Assembly (NCBI RefSeq): GCF_036884655.1 | Contig: NC_088340.1 | Span: 13,697,001 to 13,761,000, forward strand | Length of the DNA: 64,000 nt | Source of the DNA: Musa acuminata AAA Group | Lineage: Eukaryota; Streptophyta; Magnoliopsida; Zingiberales; Musaceae | Reading direction: 5' to 3' | Notes under the pieces: generated by a model | The model's database searches: none | What the model was told of the DNA's origin: nothing | What the model saw: the letters and a program-made list of their open reading frames with translations, nothing else | Made by a program: the position numbers and the translations under genes | Part shown: positions 51,690-61,951 of the stretch, piece after piece | How the letters are laid out: each line of letters starts with the position of its first letter | How positions within the stretch are numbered: position 1 is the first letter of the stretch

Positions 51690-52754
51690 ATGGAGATCAG
51701 AAGCACCTTGGAGATGTATCTCCCCGGGTTCAGGTTCCATCCCACTGAGGAGGAGCTTCTCGACTTCTACCTCAGGCGCAAGGTCCAGGGGAAGAGGCTG
51801 CAGCTTGAAATCATTGCTACAGTTAATCTCTATCGCCATGATCCCTGGGAGCTTCCAGGTATTGTCACTGTTAGAGCTGATTTCTGGTCCGAGAGGAAGT
51901 CGAGCAGAGATTGCAGACGTTGACAAAACTGCGTGTTATGATGATTTGCTCAGGGTTGGCCAAGATGGGGGAGACGGAGTGGTACTTCTACGTGCCGAGG
52001 GACCGGAGACAAACCAGCGGCGGGCGGCCGAGCAGGACCACGGAGCGGGGTTTCTGGAAGGCCACCGGTTGCGACCGGCCGGTGCGCAGCGCGGCCGACC
52101 CCAAGCGGCTCATCGGCCTCAAGAAGACGCTGGTCTTCTACGAGGGCCGCGCGCCTCGGGGCACCAAGACCGACTGGGTCATGAACGAGTACCGCCTCCC
52201 CGACCCGTCCGCCACGTCCTCCGACGGTCCACCAAAGGTATCTATCACCCACTTGCACCACCAAGCACCAGTGATAGTAGCAGCATGATCTCAGCTTCAG
52301 AAGATTGATGTGGCCCTTGGATTTATTCTGTGCTCAGGAGGAGAGCATGGTGTTGTGCAAGATACACCGGAAGGCGACCTCGATGAAGGTGCTGGAGCAG
52401 CGGGCGGCGGCCATGGAAGAGGATACGACGATGTCGCAGAATTCTAGCTCGACCGCGGAGTCCGCGTCAGACTACGATCAGGAGAGCTTCTTGAAATCCA
52501 TGGTCAAGGAGGATGTTGTAATCGTCATCGAGGATGCAACGGAGGAGGAGGTGACGACCGTGGTGGTGGTGGAGGAGGAGAAAGAGGAAGCGGATGTTGC
52601 CGCCGTGTCGACTCGGCAAAGGCCGAGTCTGCCCGAGTTGGAGGTCCCGAAGAAGGAGGGGTTAGAATGGCTACAGGACCCGTTCTGGACTCAGCTACGA
52701 AGCCCATGGATGGATCTCTGGTCTCCATATTTGGCCACCATGCTCAACTGCTAA
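51690..52754 (+). CDS. NAC domain transcription factor, complete, 3 exons
   Basis: Exons 51690-51858, 51954-52237 and 52338-52754 join in phase to 289 residues. The NAC DNA-binding domain spans residues 9-163: [20 protein letters not shown] (subdomain A), [20 protein letters not shown] (B, C), [13 protein letters not shown] and [20 protein letters not shown] (D), [10 protein letters not shown], and a short E motif VLCKIHRK. The introns fall at the classic NAC positions. The C-terminal half is acidic (runs of Glu and Val), ending [20 protein letters not shown], a likely activation region. NACs bind DNA as dimers and regulate development or stress responses. I cannot place the subgroup; the domain loosely resembles the JUB1/LOV1/FEZ types. 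Exon 2 is very GC-rich. A broken paralogue lies 2 kb upstream. Confidence 0.93.
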
Positions 52755-52814
52755 ACCTCATCATTATTTCTTCCTCGTGTTTGTTTGTGCATATCTTTTA
52801 AGTTCCGGACAGCC

Positions 52815-52858
52815 GGCGATGGCGTTGGCGATGGCGATGGCGATGGCGATGGCGATGG
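52815..52858. repeat. (GGCGAT)n hexanucleotide repeat
   Basis: About seven units with one GGCGTT variant, in the NAC 3' UTR region. Confidence 0.9.
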
Positions 52859-52859
52859 G

Positions 52860-53835
52860 TGATGTACCAAATCCAGTTACGAAAGATCAAGCTCGATAGA
52901 AAAAGTCCAAGAATCATCATTTATGATTTGCAAAAAGAAAAAAAAAGCGTTTCGGATTTTAAGCTCCATGACATTGGAAACTTCATCGAGTAGCTTCGGC
53001 TTGTCTTTATTTTTTTTAATCTTAATCTTAATCTTATTTGGAGGATTTCCAAATCGATTCGGATTCTGCACTTTCAAATCGATGATCGAATTTGAACTTA
53101 AACAAGTCAAAGCCATGAAAGCCAAGACTGATGATCGTCTTCTTGTGATAAAAATATTAGGCGCGTGAATTGCTAGATCCACTACAAGAAATCAACCTGA
53201 TGCAAAAGTCTTTGTTGCTGAAGCGGGTTTGACTTTGCTTTCCTTGAGTTTGAGCAATTAGGGATCAGAATCTAACTGACTTCCTCGATAGAAGTTTCAT
53301 GATTCTCGGTCAAACTTTCATCTGTCACACTATATTGTCTTGCAATATCACATCTTATCGAGGAATCTCAGAATAAACTATAAACATATTCATATTGATA
53401 ACTCTTTTTGCTATTTATAATTTTATTTAAATATTTTAATATTCCTAAGATATTTTTTCTATAAATGAATGTAAATACCATTTTCCCTTTCTTATTATTT
53501 TTCATCAGTAAAACAATATTGAGTGATATTCTTATTTGAGTCCCTGAGGGGTATTCATCAAGCGATATCCAACAATATAAGAAGAAAGAGTGACATCTAG
53601 TAATGTCGGATCCTCTTCGTTAAGCGATGTCGAGTGTGGAGTAACGAGTTATAGCATTATCGAGCGATGTTCGAGATGAACAATAATTTCTATTCTAACA
53701 ATGAAGTATGACAGTAAAGTGGCGTCAAGCCACATCGTTGTAGTTGAGACTCCAACAAATGAAATAATGGGTTGTGAAAAAAAAAAAAGAAGAAGTGATT
53801 ATTGAAGGATTGTGAATAATATATATATATATAGA
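52860..53835. other. Intergenic; no gene seen
   Basis: AT-rich. Open frames on both strands at about 52877-53182 are short and unrecognised. Confidence 0.55.
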
Positions 53836-54209
53836 GATCGTCGATAGCAGTAGAGATGATCTCCATAGCTCACGCCGAGTATGTCGCAATACCTCTTGTA
53901 GAACCTAATCCTATCTGCGCCATTGGCATCGAACCCCTTCCCGCACTCCACCCCTCCGTTGATGATGTTGGTGACGGTCCCATATCCCGGAACCCGTCCC
54001 GCCAACCGATCGACATCCGACGGCGTCCACTTCCCGACAATGACCTCATGGCACGATAGCTTGGGGGACTGAGGCATCATCCAGAATATGGTTGTCTTAA
54101 ACGAGATGACTCTGTCGGTGGTCACCAGCTCCGGGATGCTTAGTAGGTCCATGCCAATGGCTTCTTCGACACTCTCGTAGTTATAGTTACTATAAGAATT
54201 CACATCAAG
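53836..54209 (-). pseudogene. GH19 (class I/II-type) chitinase last-exon remnant
   Basis: Minus-strand reading shows [76 protein letters not shown] and [20 protein letters not shown]. This is the C-terminal third of plant GH19 chitinases, including the NIINGG and FYKRYCDLLGVSYGD landmarks. The catalytic Glu region and signal peptide are missing, and the usual end after CYNQRPF is replaced by a TA-rich run without a nearby stop. A CTATAG acceptor-like site before 54209 suggests this is the last exon. A retroelement LTR begins 46 bp beyond. Upstream exons, if any, lie past the right edge of the window. More likely a remnant than a working gene. Confidence 0.8.
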
Positions 54210-54255
54210 CTATAGCTAGAATTGCTAGAATTGATAGCAGACTCTTCGTTCTCGG

Positions 54256-54483
54256 TGTTAGGGAGAGCTTCCTAGATCTAGAAAGGCCCTCAACCGTAGT
54301 ACTTCTTGCCGGCAACGCATGGGTACTAAGTGATAGCAAATAAGATTTCCCTAACTGTATGAGGAAATCTCTCTACTCTGTCGAGGAAAATCCTCCCTCT
54401 TAACCTGTATAAATAGGAGGGAAACAGCTTCAATGTAAAACGTCTTCTTTAATAATTATTCCTGTCTTTTATCTTTTCCAACA
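54256..54483 (+). repeat. 5' LTR of the short-LTR copia
   Basis: TG...CA ends, a TATA box and the adjacent tRNA-Met primer site define it. Confidence 0.85.
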
Positions 54484-55453
54484 TGGTATCAGAGCATTGC
54501 CACCAGCTCTACTGTATCTCTGTGTGTTGGCCAAGCGGCCGTAGCAGCACACTGCTTCAAGTGGAGTCATTGAAGAAGCTTCTCGGGACACAACGACGAA
54601 TGACACACCGGGATGCGGATTCGGAGCCAGCGCTAACGAGCACCGTCTTAGCTCTGCTCATCCACTCCTTCTCTTCTGTGTCGACCTATTGCTTGCTCTC
54701 CTACTTTGCTACCTACAGTAGACACTCTCCGCCATCGCCACGCAAGGAGAGAAACATTCTCCCACTGCCTCCTCAATGGTGGTGTCTTCCTCCTCAACAG
54801 CGGTGTCCTCTCCATCGGTGAACAGTGGACGCAATGGCGTTGTCTTCCTCGCTTAACTACGGCTGCTGCGTCTTCCTCCTTTGCTGTCGTAGCCTCTAAA
54901 ATCCCAAGGATGCTGCGACATCTTCCGCAGCCGCTTCCTGGCCCGTAACAATCGCTTCCCTCTGTAGCAGTAGTAGCAGCCACTTCCCTTTGCCGCAGCC
55001 GCTTCCCTTTGCCGTAGCCGCAGCGTCTTGCTTCCTCATCTGCCACAGCTGCTACCGCTTCCCTCTACATTGAGGCCGACGGAGCTCTTCCTCTATATGC
55101 CTAATCGTTGTAGATTTCTCACAGGTTTCTCCTGCTACAGCTTCCTTGAGCACTACTGTCGATTTCCCCACCTAATCGTTGCAGATTTCTTTAGTATCGC
55201 TGTAGCTTCCTCATATGCTGCAGCTTCCGTAGCAACCGCAGCCGCAACATCGCTACAGCTTCCTTATCTACTGCAGCCTCCTTATCTACTGCAGCTTCCT
55301 CAACTACTGCCGCAACAGCAGCGATCTGCTCTTGCTCTTCTCATAAGCTCTTATTTCCTCAAATCCCACTGCTCTCCAAACCCTCAACTTCTCTTCACTG
55401 TGATACCGCCACTACTCTTGAGCAAAAAAAAAAAAAACAAGAGATTGTTTGGG

Positions 55454-55619
55454 ATGTCTTCATTATCTTCTTCTGATATTCTCGTTACTATATCTGCAGG
55501 GACTCCTAGTCCTTCTCCTATAGGGCTTATCTCCATCAATGCTACCACGCTAATCCCTTTCAAGTCATCAAAGGGTGGCAACTATGCATCCTAGCGGGCT
55601 CAATTTTCTAATCTCTTAT
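55454..55619 (+). pseudogene. Copia gag N-terminus (stop codon, then interrupted)
   Basis: MSSLSSSDILVTISAG, then ISINATTLIPFKSSKGGNYA, then TAG where TGG (Trp) is expected, then RAQFSNLL; the codon after is split by the insertion. The gag continues at 63711. Confidence 0.8.
55615..55619. repeat. Target-site duplication CTTAT, left copy
   Basis: CTTAT at 55615-55619 and again at 63706-63710. Removing the element plus one copy restores a continuous gag frame (SNLL then FGYDLLGY). Confidence 0.95.
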
Positions 55620-57337
55620 TGTTGAATCTCGGATTTTGATGATGAAGTCAATTGTCATTTGTTATCTAATCTATATGTTGAGATAAGTGTGCAGGATTAA
55701 CTACGATGAAAGTAAGACATGCAGCAGGAGTTGCGCTGGAGTCAAGACAATGATCACGTTGGGAGTTCAAGAGTTCGACGGAAGTTCGGACAATCGTTGG
55801 AGGTTCTACGGGAACAAATCCGAGAAGTCCATAAGCTTGCCAAAGAAGCTCGTCGGAACTCGCCAAGTGAATCTTCGCAAGTCCAGGAGTTTGCCGGAAG
55901 TCCGCAGGAGCATCATCGAGGGTTCATCAGATGATCGACGGAAGTTCGCCGGAAGCTCGCCGGAAGAAGCGATTGATGCACCGGAGCAAGTTGCAGTAAA
56001 TGTCTTAGGAAAAATCGTAGTTAGCACATTGATTAAGTTGGAAATGGGAGGTGATCCCATTAACTTAATCTTGGGGCAATTAGGCCCCTGAAAAACCCAA
56101 ATTGGGCCGAATGGATCAACCCATTCGGACCCTGATTTCTGCCAAGCAGTTGAATCGCCCAAGGCAGGAGGTTGCACCGCCTGGGCTCAGTCTCCGAGCG
56201 AGACTGGGAGGTGCAACCGCCCCAGCCAGGTGGTGGCACCGCCTGGGGCTTAGTCTCCAAGCGAGACTGGGCGGTGCAACCTCCCCTGACAGGAGGTGGC
56301 ACCGCCTAAGCTCAGTCTTCGAGCTCTGCCAGGCAGTGCAACCACCTCAGTCAGGAGGTGCAACCGCCTGAGCTCGGTCTTCGAGCTCTGTCAGGAGGTG
56401 CAACCGCCCCTGACAAGAGGTAGCACCGCCCAGAGGCTCAGTCTTCGAGCTTTGCCAGGCGGTGCAACCGCTCCAGTCAGGAGGTGCAATCGCCTGATCC
56501 CGGAATTCCGGGAATTGATAGTTTTAAGCTCCAAATTTGAACTGGGTTGGGGCCTATAAATACCCCACCCATTCAGCACTGAAAGGTAACGAACTAACAC
56601 CAAAATCTTGATCCTTTTCTATGATTCTTAGAGCTCAAAATTGTTGTAAAGGCCAAAAGTCCTTCTCCCTATGTTCTTCCAAGTTCTAAGTTGTAAAGAG
56701 AGGAGAGAAAATTTCTGTAAGGGTTGTCTCCTAAGCCCGTCAAAAGGAGTGAAACTATAAAAGGGTGGTTGACCTTCGCCTATTGAAGGAAGGCCTCTAG
56801 TTGACGTCGGTGACCTCGTCGGTGGAGGAAGCCAAAAGTGGAGTAGGTCAAGATTGACCGAACCACTCTAAATCTCGGTTTGCATTTACTTTGAGCATAT
56901 TATCTTTACTGCAAACCTCCTCTGAAGCTTACTGCTTTCTGCGCATATACGATCGGGTTTCAAGCTTTGCACTTTCCGAATCACCGTTTAGACGTAAATC
57001 TGCTTTTTCGTACGATCATCATATTTTAGATTACGTTTACGTTTTGATTTTTACCATAACTGCAAACTGCCTTTATACCCTTGCTTAAACTATATCTCGC
57101 CTAATCAAGTGATTTACGAATCAGCATTTAGACGTAAATCAATTTCTTCGTACGAACGTCGTATTTCAGTTTGCGCTTATATTCTGGTTTTCATCATAAC
57201 TGCAAACTGCCTTCATAGATTGACTTTAACATCATCTTGCTTGATCTTAAGTTAAAGTAATCTTAGAATCAGCTTTCAAATAGAAATCGTTTTTATCGTT
57301 CGAACGCAGTTTCGTTTTAATCGCAGAAAGTTTTCCG
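55620..57337 (+). repeat. 5' LTR, truncated at its 3' end
   Basis: Aligns with 61952-63646 up to CGCAGAAA(G)TTTTCCG, then gives way directly to gag coding sequence. It contains the GC-rich minisatellite at 56190-56500. Confidence 0.9.
56190..56500. repeat. GC-rich palindromic minisatellite in the 5' LTR
   Basis: Units of roughly 50-60 bp alternate AGGAGGTGGCACCGCCTGAG, CTCAGTCTTCGAGCTCTGCC and AGGCGGTGCAACCGCC. The GGCGGTGCAACCGCC parts are inverted repeats that could form hairpins. The 3' LTR (62490-62810) has the same array but lacks about one partial unit. Confidence 0.85.
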
Positions 57338-57934
57338 GCCATCGGAGATGAGGTAACAAATTTAATAGATGCAGATTTATCATTTGATGAATTATTAAAT
57401 GCCTTCCATGACTTATTTGATGAATGCAAGATTATTAATAGAAAATATAAATTGCTAAAAAAAGAGCATGATAGTCTTACTTGTAATTTTGATAAGTTAA
57501 AAACTGAATATCATGATAGTTTAAGTTCATGCATCAAATGCCATGATCTAGAAACTCTCCAAAAGGAAAACTTGCTACTTAAGGACACCTTGAAGAAATT
57601 CGAGGTTGGTAGCAAGTCATTGAACATGATCCTTGCAAACAAGGGTCACGTTCCCAAAAGAAGTGGAATTGGATTTGTGAAAAGTTCTCACCAAAATCCA
57701 ACCACCCTCATAAAAGACCCTATCTTACATGTTCGACACCAAAATAAATGCAACTTTTGTTGCAAATTTGGACACAAGACGCATTATTGTCCATTCAAGA
57801 AAATTAGTTCAAACAAATTGATTTGGGTTCCTAAAGGAACCATGATAAATTCTATGCAACATGATAGACAATGTAGATCTATTTGTGAGGCACCCAAAAG
57901 CAAATGGGTACCTAAAAATCATCCTTTCTTGTAG
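57338..57934 (+). pseudogene. SIRE-like gag, N-terminus missing
   Basis: An open frame runs from the LTR junction (AIGDEVTNLIDADLSFDELL) through a coiled-coil-like section (LKKEHDSLTCNFDKLKTEYH, LETLQKENLLLKDTLKKFE), a CCHC knuckle CNFCCKFGHKTHYC, and IWVPKG / KWVPKNHPFL. A TAG ends it just before the protease. The first part of gag and its start codon have been lost with the LTR end. Confidence 0.88.
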
Positions 57935-58774
57935 AAAACCAAACCATCGCAAGCTAGGAGCAAGAGATGGTACCTTGATAGTGGATGCTCAAGGCATATG
58001 ACCGGAGATCCATCTCAATTCTCTAAGCTCACTAGCATAGACGAAGGCTATCTCACCTTCGGAGACAACAACAAGGGTAAAATCATTGGCAAAGGAACCA
58101 TAGGTAACAAATCCAACTTCTTTATTGAAGATGTTTTGTTAGTTGATGGTTTAAAACATAACCTCTTGAGCATTAGTCAATTATGTGATAAAGGATATAT
58201 TGTCAGATTTGAATCTAATGCTTGCATCATTGAAAAACCACACAAAAACATATCTATGATTGCATTGAAACAAAATAACATATACACTATTGACATCAAC
58301 GATTTGTGTAATGAAATGTGTTTTTCTGTTTTGAATGAGGATACTTGGATATGACATAGAAGATTAGGTCATGCTAGCATGAAACTAATCACTCAAATAT
58401 CATCTAAAGAACTTGTAAGAGGAATTCCTCATATCAAGTTCATCAAAGATAATGTATGTGATGCTTGCCAATTAGGTAAACAAATTAAGGGTAGTTTCAA
58501 ATCTAAGAATCAAATAAGCACCTCTAGGCCCTTACAATTGATCCATATGGACTTGTTCGGACCAATCTCCACATCAAGCCTAGGAGGTAGCAAATACGCC
58601 TTCGTCATTGAGGATGACTATAGCAGATACACATGGACTTACTTCTTAAAACAGAAAAGTGAATGCCTTAGATATTTTACCAAGTTTTGTAAACTTGTTC
58701 AGAATGAGAAAGGTTCTATGATTTCGTCAATTAGAAGTGATCATGGTGGTGAATTTCAAAACCATGATTTTTAG
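57935..58774 (+). pseudogene. SIRE-like protease and integrase N-terminal part
   Basis: The protease motif RWYLDSGCSRHMTGDPSQF is intact. Then comes the GAG-pre-integrase region, with a TGA at 58353-58355 where Trp is expected (TWI-stop-HRRLGHASM). Integrase landmarks CDACQLGKQIKGSF, LIHMDLFGP and SIRSDHGGEF follow, up to a TAG after FQNHDF where Glu is expected. Confidence 0.88.
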
Positions 58775-59739
58775 GAATTTTGTGAACTCAATGGATACAA
58801 CCATAATTTCTCTACTCCTAGAAATCCTCAACAAAATGGAGTAGTAGAAAGAAAAAATCAAATTTTACAAGAAATTGCAAGAACCATGTTGAATGAACAC
58901 AACCTATCCAAATATTTTTGGGTCGAAGCCGTAAATACTACATGCTATATTTTGAATAGAGTTCTAGTAAGACACCTACTAACCAAAACTCTCTATGAGT
59001 TATGGAACAACAAAAACTCAATGTTTCATATTTTAAAGTCTTTGGGTGTAAGTGTTTTATCTTGAATGAAAAGGATAACTTAGGAAAATTTGATGCTAAA
59101 TCCGATGAAGGAATCTTTCTTGGTTATTCTTCAGTTTCTAAAGCCTTTCGTATCTTCAATAAAAGAACTTTAATTATCGAAGAATCCATACATGTTGTTT
59201 TCAATGAGATTTTCGAAATCAGGAAAAATGATTTTGATGATGATGTTAATTTTGATTCCTTGAATTTAAATGAAACCCCTTCTCCAACTAGCAATATGGA
59301 TGCATCCACTCCCGAAACATCCTTACCCAAGGATTGGAAGTATGTAGATGCTCATCCCAATGAGCTAATCTTAGGAGACACGTCAAAGGGGGTTCAAACA
59401 CGATCTTCTCTTAAAAATTTTTGTGCGAACGTCGCCTTTCTCTCCCAAATTGAACCCAAATGTGTTGACGAAGCCATGAAAGATGATTCATGGATTATCG
59501 CAATGCAAGATGAATTGAATCAATTTGAGAGAAATGAGGTGTGGAAGCTTGTTCCTAGGCCAAATGACTATTTAGTTATTGGTACTAAATGGGTCTTCAG
59601 AAACAAACAAGATGAAAATGGTATCGTGGTTAGAAACAAGGCTAGATTAGTGGCCAAAGGTTTCAACCAAGAAGAAGGTATCGATTACGAAGAAACCTTC
59701 GCTCCTGTGGCTCGATTGGATGCTCCTTGCCTATACTAG
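58775..59739 (+). pseudogene. SIRE-like integrase C-terminus to RT start
   Basis: Continues EFCELNGYNHNFSTPR, NPQQNGVVERKNQILQE with the third catalytic residue. A 1-base loss in an A run near 59015 shifts the frame before [16 protein letters not shown] begins with [32 protein letters not shown] and [13 protein letters not shown], and is broken at about 59723 by a small deletion of roughly 11 bp. Confidence 0.85.
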
Positions 59740-60994
59740 TAGTAATAATTTTAAGTTGTTTCAAATGGATGTTAAAAGCGCTTTTCTAAATGGCTTTATT
59801 TCCGAAGAAGTTTATGTTGAGCAACCTCCTGGATTTGAAAATAATAGCCTCCCTAATCATGTGTTTAGATTAACTAAAGCTCTCTATGGTTTAAAACAAG
59901 CCCCAAGGGCTTGGTATGAGAGACTTAGTTCTTTTCTTATCGAAAATAATTTCACAAAAGGCAAGGTTGATACTACATTGTTCATCAAGAATTTTGAAAA
60001 TAATTTTCTCATTGTTCAGATTTATGTTGATGATATTATCTTTGGCTCTACGAATGAATCTCTTTATGAATCTTTTGCTAAAACTATGAGTCTTGAATTC
60101 GAAATGAGCTTAATGGGAGAATTAACATTCTTCTTAGGCTTATAAATCAAACAACTAAGCAATGACATCTTTATTAGTTAAACTAAATATGCTATGAATT
60201 TATTAAAAAAGTTTAATATGAACAACTCAAAGGCTATTAACACTCCTATGAGCATCTCCACTAAGTTAGAAATTGATGAAAGTGGAGAAAACTTCGATCA
60301 AAAAACTTATAGGGGTATGATAGGAAGTTTACTTTACCTTACTACAACCAGACCAGACATCATGTTCAGTGTAGGACTTTGTGCTAGATTTCAATCAAAC
60401 CCTAAGATATCTCATCTCAAAGCAGTTAAAAGAATACTTAGATATCTTAATGGTACCACAAATCTAAGATTATGGTACCCAAAATCAGAGAATTTTGAGT
60501 TAATTGCTTATGCTGATGCGGACTTTGCTGGTTGTAGACTAGATAGAAAAAGCACATCAGGATCATGTCAATTTTTAGGACATGCCCTTGTTTCCTGGTC
60601 ATCTAAGAAACAAAACTCGGTTGCACTATCAACAACCGAAGCTGAATATATTGCAGTAAGTGCATGCTGTGCACAAGTTGTATGGATAAAAAACACCTTA
60701 GAAGATTACAAAGTTAATCTTAAAAATATTCCCATTAAATGTGACAACACAAGTGTAATATGCTTAACTAAGAATCCTATACAACACTCAAGAACAAAAC
60801 ATATTGATATTAGATATTACTTTATACGAGATCATGTTACTAATCATGACGTAACCATAGAGTTCATTGATACTAAACATCAACTAGCTGATATTTTTAC
60901 AAAACCTCTTAGTGAAGAACAATTTGATTTCATAATAAGAGAATTAGGAATGTTATGTGTCCGAATAGATAAACTAGTTAAAATTCTTTTTTGA
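59720..60994 (+). pseudogene. SIRE-like RT core and RNase H
   Basis: RT motifs FKLFQMDVKSAFLNGFISEE, ALYGLKQAPRAWY and QIYVDDIIFGS (the catalytic YVDD is intact). Two TAA codons replace Gln (FFLGL-stop-IKQ and FIS-stop-TKY, 60143-60181). The RNase H part (60194-60994) is open: YADADFAGCRLDRKSTSG, STTEAEYIAVSACCAQVVW, KHIDIRYYFIRDHV and QLADIFTKPLSEEQF. Confidence 0.88.
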
Positions 60995-61951
60995 ACTTTA
61001 TTGAATGATCAAATCACTTGATTGCCATTACATAACATGTGTTGAAATGTTTTGTCTTCATGATTGTATTTGAAAATCTGTAGCATAGTCTTGTCCGAAT
61101 GCATGAAAGAGTTCATCTCATTTTCGGATTCGCTTAACAGTTGGAATGCTAAAAATCAAATTTTCTCATACACTCTTATGAAAAATATTTTTTTCTGAAA
61201 TGGATTTGATGAAATGATTCCTGCTTATGAATTCCATCTTGAAATATGGATGATAGTATTTTTACTTGCAAAAAGTTGTTTCAAACACATATCTTGACTC
61301 AAAGTAAACTCACAAATAACTGGAATCAGATATGGCTTTCCTCCTTCATGCACAAAGGGTTATAACAAAAAAAAGAAGGAAGAAGTATTCAAAGCAATCT
61401 ACGTATCATGCCTTCCTTTATATGCTTGATAACTTGCTTATATTGTTCTCCTGGTATCACAACTACCATGCTTTTTGTTGATGACAAAGGGGGAGAAATA
61501 TATGAATTGATGCTATAAACACTGATGCTATGATTATACCATGCTTGCATCACCAAGAGATATATGAACAGATGCCATAATTTGCATTATGCCTTGAGTT
61601 GATATCTTACCATGTGAAGAAATACAACACTTGCTAAAATATTTGAAATGTGTACATCTTTACATGTTGATATCTTACAATATGATGAATTGCTACAATT
61701 ACCATCATTCAAAATTGATATGTAAAATTTGAAAATGAATTTCAAGCCTTGACATCATCTTCAGAGAGATACATCATGATGGGAATCATGATGGGAGTAT
61801 TGATAAGTTCAAATTATTTAACTTATCAATATGTCGCTTGAATTCTTAGGTCTTGAATTCAAGAATGACTTATCTCAAGTATGGCATATAGACAGGGGGA
61901 GTTAAGGTTAACTTCATTATCAATTGATTGTCATCATCAAAAGGGGGAGAT
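60995..61951 (+). other. SIRE-like 3' untranslated region
   Basis: About 950 bp between the RNase H end and the 3' LTR. Some SIRE elements carry an envelope-like ORF here; none is seen. It ends in the polypurine tract. Confidence 0.6.

Larger units (their letters stand above)
54256..55619 (+). mobile_element. Short-LTR Ty1/copia, left part (interrupted host element)
   Basis: A 228-bp LTR (54256-54483, TGTTAGGGAG...TTTCCAACA, TATA box CTGTATAAATAGG near 54404) is followed at once by the primer-binding site TGGTATCAGAGC. After a leader of about 970 bp, gag starts at 55454. At 55619 the sequence is split by the 8.1-kb copia insertion. It resumes in frame at 63711 with FGYDLLGYVDDSFS. Confidence 0.85.

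Noticed and set aside
51462..51926. Minus-strand frame over NAC exon 1
   Set aside because: Antisense shadow of the NAC coding exon.
54483..55594. Open frames after the short copia LTR
   Set aside because: They cover the retroelement leader and are low in complexity; only the part from 55454 resembles gag, and it is annotated as such.
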